A DNA stretch of 15,265 nt, from contig CALPUT020000024.1 in the NCBI GenBank assembly GCA_943326825.2, positions 1-15,265 of the forward strand, read 5' to 3'. The notes under the pieces were generated by a model. That model worked only from the letters and a program-made list of their open reading frames with translations. It was not told the DNA's origin and searched no databases. The DNA comes from Chryseobacterium gleum. Lineage in GTDB: Bacteria > Bacteroidota > Bacteroidia > Flavobacteriales_D > Crocinitomicaceae. Shown in pieces: positions 7,271 through 14,325 of this stretch (positions are counted from its first letter, which is position 1; each line of letters starts with the position of its first letter). A program made the position numbers and the translations under genes.

Positions 7271-9127
7271 TTATTTTTTAACTACAAATTTCTCAGTAGT
7301 TTTTGATCCATTTGAAATGATATTTACCATATAGATACCATTGTTTAATGATTCTGTATTGATAGTCACTTTTTGGTTACCAGCAACAACGTTTGTTAAT
7401 GTATTTGAATAAACAATTTTACCTGTAACATCAGTTACTGTAATGTCTACGTTAGCGTTGTTTTTCAAGTTGAAAGATACATTAGCTGAAGATACTGCAG
7501 GATTTGGATAAACAGAAACACTATTTACATAAGTATTTTCATTTAATCCTCCAGTGTAATCACTAGATAAACGAATCATAAATGCATTTGGATCTATAAT
7601 TCCTGATGTAGTACCATCATCTAATTTACAACCAGTTGTTGATGATGGACATGATTGTGCAAGACCAATTCTTAAACCTGATGTTGAAGTGTAATTAACA
7701 GTCGCTCTGATTAATGTTGAACCAGGAATTAGTGTTATTCCTTGATCTGAATTAAAAGTATGCCATTGATTATCATTTGTAGGTGTTATGTCAATTATAT
7801 CAGTGATTAATAAAAGATTCCATGCTGAACCATCCCAAGTTTCAATAGAACAATTTATTGCATCTGTTACAAAAGTACTTGACTGAGTTGGTATAAAAGC
7901 TTTAATAGAACCTAATTGGAAATCATCGAAAATATTAAACAAGTTATATGCACCTACAGCTGTAACATCTGATAAACCAGTAAAGCCAGCAGTCATTACA
8001 CCATTGTCACGTCCGTAATCATTTCCACCAATTATAATTCCTCTAAATGAAGTTGTATCATTTGCTGTATTTGAATCTGTATTTCCTACTCCTAAATCTG
8101 TAGTAACTGAAACATTGTACGTTCCTGCAACTGTAGGATTAAAAGGAGTTGTTATACTAAACGTATCAATTTCCCCCATAGCTAATGTGCTACCGTGAAT
8201 TAATCCTGGACCACTTGTTGCGCTATAAGCAGCAGCAGCAGGACAAGAAGCTTTAATTCTAAAGTTGTTTTGTGTAGCAGTTCCATTATTTAAAGCTGCT
8301 GTTGTAAATAATTGTCCAGGAAATGAAACTTGGCTTGAAGGGATTAAATAATAATCTGCACCTTGAGATGTTGACGTATCAGTTCCCATGAAAGAAGAAA
8401 CTAATAATGCATCATTAGCCCAAGCTTCTGTAATTTTGATATTATCAACACCCCAGAACCAATCATAAGTTCCAACATAATGTAATCTAACTGATACATT
8501 TGAAGAACCCGCTAAACCTGCAGATGTAATATTGATAATTTCATGTTCAGGATTTCCAGAATTTGAATTCACAGCAACATCAGCATTTACTGGAAAAATT
8601 ATCCAGTTTGCACCACCATCAATACTTACTTCAACTGAGTGAGTTTCTTTATAACGTCTGTAAATATTATCAAATTCTAAATACAAACCTGTTCCAGTTG
8701 ATATAGCAGATAAGTCAATTGTATTTTGAAATTTAAAATAGGCATCTTGTTTTTTGCCATTTCCTGCTTCATCAGAATTAATGAATGCATAATTGTTACC
8801 TGCAGTACCAAAGCTTGTAGGAAAACTGTAAATACCTGCTTGAGAGCTTAATAATGCTGGGAATGTAGAAATAATATTCCATTTTCCTGTTGTACCAGCT
8901 GTTTGATTTGCACCAGCTGTAAATGACCAATTAGCAGGAGTTTCAAACTCATCATGCCATAAAATAGCTCCTTGAGCTTTCGATGAAGGGTTGATACTTT
9001 GTTTTACTGCTTTTGCAACAGTAAATGTATTACGAGATTGTGGAATTGAAACGTTTTTCTCAATTTTCTGAGCATTTACGGTTAACCCACTTAATAATAC
9101 ACTAGTAAATAAGTAAATCTTTTTCAT
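7271..9127 (-). CDS. Secreted T9SS cargo protein with choice-of-anchor J-like domain
   Basis: This 618-residue protein has a signal peptide (MKKIYLFTSVLLSGLTVNAQ, cleavage after residue 20). A region at about 53-236, starting near WHDEFE and ending near WFWGVDNIKI, resembles a choice-of-anchor J/MAM-like beta-sandwich. The middle (about 237-370) looks like a CARDB/Ig-type module, with phrases such as GTYNVSV and NTANDTTSF. A further beta-rich region spans about 370-535. The final 80 residues form a type A T9SS sorting domain: VYPNPA, then VDITVTDVTGKIVYS, then NGIYMVNI, ending KFVVKK. It is therefore exported by Sec, carried across the outer membrane by T9SS, and released or anchored at the surface. 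No catalytic motif is recognised, so an adhesive or structural role is only a guess. It is monocistronic, with a strong terminator downstream. Confidence 0.85.
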   Translation of the reverse strand: MKKIYLFTSVLLSGLTVNAQKIEKNVSIPQSRNTFTVAKAVKQSINPSSKAQGAILWHDEFETPANWSFTAGANQTAGTTGKWNIISTFPALLSSQAGIYSFPTSFGTAGNNYAFINSDEAGNGKKQDAYFKFQNTIDLSAISTGTGLYLEFDNIYRRYKETHSVEVSIDGGANWIIFPVNADVAVNSNSGNPEHEIINITSAGLAGSSNVSVRLHYVGTYDWFWGVDNIKITEAWANDALLVSSFMGTDTSTSQGADYYLIPSSQVSFPGQLFTTAALNNGTATQNNFRIKASCPAAAAYSATSGPGLIHGSTLAMGEIDTFSITTPFNPTVAGTYNVSVTTDLGVGNTDSNTANDTTSFRGIIIGGNDYGRDNGVMTAGFTGLSDVTAVGAYNLFNIFDDFQLGSIKAFIPTQSSTFVTDAINCSIETWDGSAWNLLLITDIIDITPTNDNQWHTFNSDQGITLIPGSTLIRATVNYTSTSGLRIGLAQSCPSSTTGCKLDDGTTSGIIDPNAFMIRLSSDYTGGLNENTYVNSVSVYPNPAVSSANVSFNLKNNANVDITVTDVTGKIVYSNTLTNVVAGNQKVTINTESLNNGIYMVNIISNGSKTTEKFVVKK

Positions 9128-9242
9128 AGTAATTAATATATTTTTATAAAATTAATAAATATTTAACACAAGTCATAATAAATGTGTATTTTTTTTGAGG
9201 CGGTTTTCAACAATAAAAGGCTGGAGGTATAATATATTAAGA

Positions 9243-10478
9243 TCAATATAATATGCCTGCTATACATCCTGAAAGGTAGGAAGTTAATGTGCCACAAAGT
9301 AGCGCTTTCATTCCAAGTTTAGCTAAATCTGCTCTTCTTTCTGGTGCTAAAGCTCCAATTCCACCGATTTGCATTCCTACAGAACTGAAATTAGCAAATC
9401 CGCAAAGTGCAACACTTGTAATTAGTAAGCCTTTATCCGTTACGATAGGGTTGGCATAACTCACATCTGTTAAATTCTTATAAGCTAAAAATTCATTTAC
9501 TGTTAATTTTTGTCCAAGTAATTTTGCTGCATTATCAACGTCTTGAGCTGGAATTCCCATTGACCAGGCCATAGGTGAAAATAATTTTCCGAAAATATAG
9601 TCTAATGTTAATCCTGACCACATAGAACTTAATAAAAAATTGATTAAAGCCATTAAGGCTATAAATCCTATTAACATTGCAATAACATTCATTGAAATTT
9701 TAAATCCATCAGCAGCTCCTTGACTAATGGCATCTATCACATTTGTATAGTTACTCTTAACCTCATGCTTTACATGCCCCATTGTTTCTGATACTTCTGT
9801 TTCTGGGAAAACTATTTTTGAGATTACTAATGCACCAGGAGCGGCCATTAAACTTGCAGCTATCAAATGTTCTGCATGTGCACCCATGTTAACATAAACA
9901 ATAAGTACCCCGCCAGAAATACAAGCTAAACTACCACTCATAGAAGCTAAAAGTTCACTTTTTGTCATTGAAGGTAGATATGGGCGAATCATTACTTGTG
10001 CCTCTACCTGTCCAACAAATGCGCTAGCGACATTACTTAAAGCTTCGGCACCAGAAACTTTCATCACAAAATTCATTGCACGTGCTATAACTGCAACAAT
10101 TTTTTGCATAATTCCAATATGATAAAAAATGGCAACAAGAATACATACAAGGATGATGGTTGCAGTAATATTGAATGCAAAAATGAAATTTGCTGGGGCA
10201 CTATAATTTTGAACTCCATCTTTTCCAACAATACCTATTCCTCCATAAACAAAGTTGGCGCCTTCTTTAGCGAATTCTTCTATGTGCCTCATTCCACTTC
10301 CAATATATTGAAAAAAAGAAGTCACAGCAGGTACTTTTAATACTAAAATGGCGATAATTATTTGAAGGCTTAATCCAGAAATAACTAAGCGTTTATTAAT
10401 TTTCTTTTTATTATTTGAGAATAAAAAAGCAATACCCAAAATAAATAATATCCCGATTAATCCGATAAATCGTTCCAT
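9243..10478 (-). CDS. nupC: NupC/CNT family nucleoside transporter
   Basis: This 411-residue inner-membrane protein belongs to the concentrative nucleoside transporter family, which imports nucleosides with Na+ or H+. Evidence includes the hydrophobic N-terminal helices and the family segment GQVEA (156-160) followed by MIRPYLPSMTKSEL. SGSLACISGG (181-190), a second core region with the pattern GAADGFKISMNV, and FANFSSVGMQIGGIGALAPER near 361-380 are also family-typical. Length matches the bacterial NupC group (about 400). It starts 37 bases after the stop of the bifunctional-nuclease-family gene with no hairpin between, so the two are likely co-transcribed. No intrinsic terminator is recognisable in the 115 bases between it and the next gene. 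Confidence 0.93.
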   Translation of the reverse strand: MERFIGLIGILFILGIAFLFSNNKKKINKRLVISGLSLQIIIAILVLKVPAVTSFFQYIGSGMRHIEEFAKEGANFVYGGIGIVGKDGVQNYSAPANFIFAFNITATIILVCILVAIFYHIGIMQKIVAVIARAMNFVMKVSGAEALSNVASAFVGQVEAQVMIRPYLPSMTKSELLASMSGSLACISGGVLIVYVNMGAHAEHLIAASLMAAPGALVISKIVFPETEVSETMGHVKHEVKSNYTNVIDAISQGAADGFKISMNVIAMLIGFIALMALINFLLSSMWSGLTLDYIFGKLFSPMAWSMGIPAQDVDNAAKLLGQKLTVNEFLAYKNLTDVSYANPIVTDKGLLITSVALCGFANFSSVGMQIGGIGALAPERRADLAKLGMKALLCGTLTSYLSGCIAGILY

Positions 10479-10515
10479 AATAGTAGTAGTTTAAAGTTTA
10501 TTGAGAGTTCAAATA

Positions 10516-11112
10516 TTAATTTGAATTTCTTTTATTCATCTCATCTCTCAATTTTGAAGCTAATTCGTAGTCTTCATTTTCAAGAGCATTATTTAGTTGT
10601 TTTTCAAGATCTTCTGTAGATAATGAATTGATTGTTTCCTTAGGTTTTTCTATTTTTTCATCCTCTTCTTCTCCAAATGCAAAATCATTATCATTAGAGT
10701 TTTCATCTAATAATATTCCGGCACTTGCTAGGATGGATTCAAAAGTGTATACTGGACAATTAAAACGAACTCCTATTGCTATAGCATCAGATGTTCTAGC
10801 GTCAATTTCGGTTGTTAATCCATCTTTTTCACAAATCAATTTAGAGTAAAATATCCCTTCTACCAAATTATAAATCACAACTTCTTTTACTTCAATGTCA
10901 AATGCTGTTGCAAAACTTTTGAATAAGTCGTGAGTTAAAGGTCGAGTAGGAGTCATTTTTTCTAATTCGATAGCAATAGCTTGCGCTTCAAATCCACCAA
11001 TAATAATTGGCAGACGTCTTTTGCCTCCAACTTCAGCTAGGACCAAAGCATAAGCGCCAGATTGCGTTTGGCTATATGATAATCCTACAATTTCTAGTTT
11101 TACTTTATTCAT
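10516..11112 (-). CDS. Bifunctional nuclease family protein (DUF151) with C-terminal UVR motif
   Basis: This 198-residue cytoplasmic protein starts with a BFN/DUF151 domain (about 1-135). Typical segments are YALVLAEVGGKRRLPIIIGGFEAQAIA, the PTRPLTHDL motif, and DARTSDAIAIGVRF. An acidic linker (EEEDEKIEK) leads to a UvrB/UvrC-type motif at about 168-195 (LEKQLNNALENEDYELASKLRDE). The family is named after plant proteins reported to have RNase and DNase activity; the activity of bacterial members is less certain. The UVR motif usually mediates protein contact in excision repair and other stress proteins. The BFN plus UVR arrangement is common in Bacteroidota. It is preceded by the hairpin that ends etfA and followed by nupC in a likely operon. 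Confidence 0.9.
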   Translation of the reverse strand: MNKVKLEIVGLSYSQTQSGAYALVLAEVGGKRRLPIIIGGFEAQAIAIELEKMTPTRPLTHDLFKSFATAFDIEVKEVVIYNLVEGIFYSKLICEKDGLTTEIDARTSDAIAIGVRFNCPVYTFESILASAGILLDENSNDNDFAFGEEEDEKIEKPKETINSLSTEDLEKQLNNALENEDYELASKLRDEMNKRNSN

Positions 11113-11143
11113 GCCTTCGTCTTCACGTTGGGTTTTAAGAAAT

Positions 11144-11177
11144 AAATAGGGAAGCGTTATTAAGTGCTTCCCTATTT
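11144..11177 (-). terminator. Hairpin terminator after etfA
   Basis: A perfect 12-bp stem, AAATAGGGAAGC (11144-11155) with GCTTCCCTATTT (11166-11177), has a 10-base loop. It lies 37 bases after the etfA stop. The minus-strand tail (ATTTATTTCTT) is T-rich but interrupted, so termination may be partial. That would allow read-through into the bifunctional-nuclease gene, which has no obvious promoter of its own. Confidence 0.7.
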
Positions 11178-11213
11178 GTATTTTTTGATAAAATTACAAT
11201 TTTATCTTAATTT

Positions 11214-12164
11214 TTAGTTGTTTGAAGCATTGAATTTTTTAACTGCTTCAACTAATTTTGGAACAACGTCAAAAGCATCTCCAATTACACCGTAATCAGC
11301 TGCTTTAAAGAATGGTGCTTCAGCATCTGTATTAATTGCTACAATTACTTTTGAACCATTTACTCCAGCTAAATGTTGGATAGCTCCAGAGATACCAACA
11401 GCAATATATAAGTTTGGACGAATTGCAACGCCTGTTTGACCAACGTGTTCATGATGAGGTCTCCATCCAATATCAGCAACTGGGCGAGAACAAGCTGTTG
11501 CAGCACCTAGTTCTTTTGCTAGATCTTCGATCATTCCCCAGTTTTCTGGACCTTTTAATCCTCTTCCTGCAGAAACAACTAATTCTGCTTCAGGTAATGA
11601 AATTTCACCTTCAGGTTTTTTAGTGCTTAATACTTTTACTTTTGAGTCACCTGCATTACCATTAAAATCTTCAACAGAACAATTTGCTCCAGTTATTTCA
11701 GGTTGAATACTATTTGGTAATAATGAGATAATTTTATTTTCTGTATTAACAGTAACATCTCCAAAAGCTTTTCCTGAGAATACATTCACTTTACAAGAAA
11801 AACCACCTTCAGTTGAAGGAAGGCTAATTGCACCTGCAACTAAACCAGCTTTAAGTCTTACAGATAATCTAGGAGCTACAGCTTTTGCAATTAAATCATG
11901 TGAAAAAACCACTTTATTAGCACCAGTAGAAGAAACAGCAGATGCTATCACTTTAGTAATTTGTTGGTCATCATCATAATTAGCGTTTCTATCAACTAAT
12001 ACTTTTGAAGCACCATATTGACCTAATTCTGCTAAAACATTAGAATCTGCATTTCCAACAGTAACTGCTATTACATCTTCTCCCATTTTTTTAGCATAAG
12101 TAACTGCTTCGAATGCACTTTTACCTAAACCATTATTGCTTGATATATATACGATTGTAGACAT
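11214..12164 (-). CDS. etfA: Electron transfer flavoprotein alpha subunit
   Basis: This 316-residue subunit forms a heterodimer with EtfB and carries FAD. The dimer accepts electrons from acyl-CoA dehydrogenases and passes them to ETF-quinone oxidoreductase. The N-terminal domain (about 1-185) has the ETF alpha/beta fold. The C-terminal FAD-binding domain shows SAGRGLKGPENW (198-209), CSRPVADIGW, HVGQTG (240-245), GISGAIQH (257-264) and AINTDAEAPFF (276-286) followed by ADYGVIGD. All are conserved, so the protein should be functional. It follows etfB after 21 bases, forming an etfBA operon closed by a hairpin. Confidence 0.96.
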   Translation of the reverse strand: MSTIVYISSNNGLGKSAFEAVTYAKKMGEDVIAVTVGNADSNVLAELGQYGASKVLVDRNANYDDDQQITKVIASAVSSTGANKVVFSHDLIAKAVAPRLSVRLKAGLVAGAISLPSTEGGFSCKVNVFSGKAFGDVTVNTENKIISLLPNSIQPEITGANCSVEDFNGNAGDSKVKVLSTKKPEGEISLPEAELVVSAGRGLKGPENWGMIEDLAKELGAATACSRPVADIGWRPHHEHVGQTGVAIRPNLYIAVGISGAIQHLAGVNGSKVIVAINTDAEAPFFKAADYGVIGDAFDVVPKLVEAVKKFNASNN

Positions 12165-12185
12165 ATTATAATTTTATTCTGATTA

Positions 12186-12926
12186 TTAAATAACTTTTGC
12201 TTCATTGTGCAATAATGCAACTAATTCATCCATATTTTCAGGATTAATCATTTTGCATGCAGATTTAGCATCTGGCATTGTATATGAAGTGTAAGAAGTG
12301 AATTCTTCATTAGAGCTAACCGGAATAACTGTTAATGGTTTTGTTCTTGCAGCCATAATACCTCTCATGTTAGGGATTCTTTGTTCAGCCATTCCTTTTG
12401 CGCATGATGCTACAAATGGAGTTGAAACTTCAACAACTTGAACACCACCAACGATTTCTCTTTCTAAAGTTGCAGTTGTACCATTTAGGTCTAACTTAGT
12501 TGCTAATGATATAAAAGGAAGATCTAATTCTTCAGCAATCATGCCACCAACTTGAGAACCATTGTAATTAATAGTTTCTTTTCCAGTTAGAACGATGTCA
12601 AATGAGTTTTCTTTTGCATATTTAGCTATTTGAGAAGCTGTAAAATAAGCATCCTTTGGTTCAGCATCAATTCTTACTGCATCATCTGCACCTATAGCTA
12701 AAGCTTTTCTAATAATTGCTTCGTCTGCAGTGTTTCCTACTGTAATGATAGTTACAGTGCCTCCGATTGTTTCTTTAATTTCAAGAGCTCTGACCAAAGC
12801 ATACCATTCGTCATATGGATTTACAATGTACTGGACACCATTTTCATCAAATTTAGTATTGTTTTCTGTGAACGCAATTTTTGAAGTTGTGTCCGGCGCT
12901 TTACTTATACAAACTAGTATTTTCAT
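12186..12926 (-). CDS. etfB: Electron transfer flavoprotein beta subunit
   Basis: This 246-residue partner of EtfA normally holds the structural AMP. Recognisable parts are the N-terminus MKILVCISKAPDTTSKI, NPYDEWYALVRALE, TVGNTADEAIIRKALAIGAD, and the AMP-loop region TGKETINYNGSQVG. The ETF-beta signature around CAKGMAEQRIPNMRGIMAART is also present. The frame continues 12 codons upstream to a TTG, but those residues are unrelated to the family and lie in the promoter region. ATG 12926 gives the standard start. It is divergent from pdhB and precedes etfA by 21 bases. A TAAATTTG box lies 33 bases before the ATG. Confidence 0.96.
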   Translation of the reverse strand: MKILVCISKAPDTTSKIAFTENNTKFDENGVQYIVNPYDEWYALVRALEIKETIGGTVTIITVGNTADEAIIRKALAIGADDAVRIDAEPKDAYFTASQIAKYAKENSFDIVLTGKETINYNGSQVGGMIAEELDLPFISLATKLDLNGTTATLEREIVGGVQVVEVSTPFVASCAKGMAEQRIPNMRGIMAARTKPLTVIPVSSNEEFTSYTSYTMPDAKSACKMINPENMDELVALLHNEAKVI

Positions 12927-12959
12927 TGTGTTATAGATTTTCTTATATTTTCTTTTAGG

Positions 12960-12967
12960 CAAATTTA
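12960..12967 (-). promoter_or_regulatory. Candidate -7 box for the etfBA operon
   Basis: The minus strand reads TAAATTTG, matching TAnnTTTG and identical to the box before fabD. The predicted leader is about 25-30 bases before the ATG at 12926, a plausible spacing. The -33 position lacks an obvious TTG. Confidence 0.5.
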
Positions 12968-13012
12968 ATAAAATTCATTTATACGTATTAATATATTGAC
13001 ATATTTTAAAAA

Positions 13013-13120
13013 ATGAGTGAATTATTTCATGAATTTAATGATTCTTTGATTGAAAATAAAAAGAATCGAAAATTTATTTCATTTTTTCTTACATTTGCGA
13101 ACTTGATAACGATAATTTAA
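13013..13120 (+). CDS. Possible small membrane peptide or leader peptide before pdhB (35 aa)
   Basis: An ATG at 13013 opens a frame that ends with TAA at 13118-13120, 9 bases before the pdhB ATG. The predicted 35-residue peptide has a charged first half with acidic residues and a KKNRK cluster (16-20). A hydrophobic tail from residue 21 to the end (FISFFLTF, then ...LITII) could span or insert into a membrane. No homologue is recognised. Short open frames are common by chance in such A/T-rich DNA, and the candidate pdhB -7 box lies inside it, so the two interpretations compete. Confidence 0.2.
   Translation: MSELFHEFNDSLIENKKNRKFISFFLTFANLITII
13090..13097 (+). promoter_or_regulatory. Candidate -7 box for pdhB
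   Basis: TACATTTG matches the TAnnTTTG consensus and lies 33 bases before the pdhB ATG, giving a leader of about 25-30 bases. That is almost the same spacing as for the divergent etfB. A -33 TTG is not evident. Confidence 0.5.
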
Positions 13121-13129
13121 TAGTTACAA

Positions 13130-14107
13130 ATGAAAACAGTACAATTTAGAGAGGCTTTAAGAGAAGCGATGTCAGAAGAGATGCGTCGTGATGAAAATGT
13201 TCTTTTGATGGGAGAAGAAGTTGCTGAATACAACGGTGCTTATAAAGTTTCTCAAGGGATGTTAGATGAATTTGGACCGAAAAGAATTATCGATACGCCA
13301 ATTGCAGAACTTGGTTTTGCAGGTATTGCTGTAGGTGCATCTATGAATGGTTTGAGACCTATAGTTGAATTTATGACATGGAATTTTGCTATTCTTGCTG
13401 CCGATCAAATAATTAATAGTGCTGCAAAGATGCTTCAGATGTCTGGAGGTCAGTATTCTTGTCCGATTGTTTTTAGAGGAGGTAATGGTACTGCAGGTCA
13501 ATTAGGAGCTACTCATTCTCAAAGTTTCGAAGCTTTTTATGCTCATGTACCAGGTTTAAAGGTGATTACACCTTCTAATCCATATGATGCTAAGGGTTTA
13601 TTAAAAGCAGCAATTCGAGACAATGATCCTGTCGTTTTCTTGGAGTCTGAGAAAATGTATGGAGATAAAGGGGAGATTCCAGAAGGAGAATATATTATTC
13701 CGATTGGAGTTGCTAATACAAAAAGAAAAGGAACAGATGTAACAATCGTTTCATTTGGTAAAATAATTAAAGTTGCTTTAGAAGCGGCTGAAGTTTTAGA
13801 AAAAGAAGGTATTTCTTGTGAGGTTATCGATTTAAGAACAATTCGTCCAATCGATTTTCCAGCAGTAGTTGAATCTGTAAAGAGAACAAATAGATGTGTA
13901 GTTGTTGAAGAATCTTGGCCTTTAGCTTCTATTTCTTCTGAAATTGCATACCATTTGCAGCGATATGCATTTGATTATTTGGATGCACCAGTAATGAGAG
14001 TTACTCAAACAGATACGCCATTTGCTTTTTCTCCTACATTGATTGATGAAGCTTTACCAAATATTGATAGAGTTATTAAAGCAGTCAAAATGACTCTTTA
14101 TAGATAA
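13130..14107 (+). CDS. pdhB: Pyruvate dehydrogenase E1 component, beta subunit
   Basis: This 325-residue subunit pairs with E1 alpha to decarboxylate pyruvate with thiamine diphosphate and acetylate the lipoyl group of E2. It shows MGEEVAEYNGAYKVSQG (27-43), then TPIAELGFAG with Glu60, which activates the cofactor aminopyrimidine. FMTWNFAILAADQIINSAAK is the typical hallmark stretch, and THSQSFEAFYAHVPG (128-142) contains the conserved His129. A transketolase C-terminal domain (about 195-320) follows. Length and motifs are complete. Genes for E1 alpha and E2 are not adjacent, a split arrangement I recall for flavobacteria. It is divergent from etfBA and has a strong downstream terminator. Confidence 0.95.
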   Translation: MKTVQFREALREAMSEEMRRDENVLLMGEEVAEYNGAYKVSQGMLDEFGPKRIIDTPIAELGFAGIAVGASMNGLRPIVEFMTWNFAILAADQIINSAAKMLQMSGGQYSCPIVFRGGNGTAGQLGATHSQSFEAFYAHVPGLKVITPSNPYDAKGLLKAAIRDNDPVVFLESEKMYGDKGEIPEGEYIIPIGVANTKRKGTDVTIVSFGKIIKVALEAAEVLEKEGISCEVIDLRTIRPIDFPAVVESVKRTNRCVVVEESWPLASISSEIAYHLQRYAFDYLDAPVMRVTQTDTPFAFSPTLIDEALPNIDRVIKAVKMTLYR

Positions 14108-14122
14108 TATTATTATATTGTT

Positions 14123-14156
14123 AAAGGGTTAAGTTTTTCTTGACCCTTTTTTTATT
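14123..14156 (+). terminator. Intrinsic terminator after pdhB
   Basis: An 11-bp stem, AAAGGGTTAAG (14123-14133) with CTTGACCCTTT (14139-14149), has one G-T wobble and a five-T loop. It is followed by a run of T. It starts 16 bases after the pdhB stop codon. Confidence 0.88.
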
Positions 14157-14325
14157 TCCAAATTTGATTAAAATTAGGACATTTCGTTGAAATTAATGAT
14201 TGTAATTTAATTAAAACAAAATAACAATTCATTTTTCGTTAATAATTTAAGCAACTGGTTTTAAACTTTAACGTCTTCTTTTAAATTAAACTATTTCTAC
14301 ATAATTATTAATGTAATTTGTAAAT

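Noticed and set aside
9181..9240. Possible terminator after nupC
   Set aside because: G/C-rich patches (GAGGCGG and GGCTGGAGG) are present, but I could not fold them into a stable stem followed by a T-run on the minus strand.
10104..10340. Plus-strand open frame of 78 codons
   Set aside because: It is antisense to the N-terminal membrane segments of the nucleoside transporter gene and explained by low-complexity A/T-rich codon use.
12927..12962. 12-residue N-terminal extension of EtfB from a TTG
   Set aside because: The TTG is part of the TAAATTTG promoter box, and EtfB proteins begin with the MKILV-type strand encoded at 12926.
13262..13501. Minus-strand open frame of 79 codons
   Set aside because: It is antisense to highly conserved pdhB coding sequence, with no independent support.
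14150..14325. Regulatory RNA or small gene between pdhB and the surface protein gene
   Set aside because: The stretch is A/T-rich with no stable hairpin, no open frame of note and no riboswitch-like pattern; a TAATTTG at 14314 is too close to the ATG and off-consensus.
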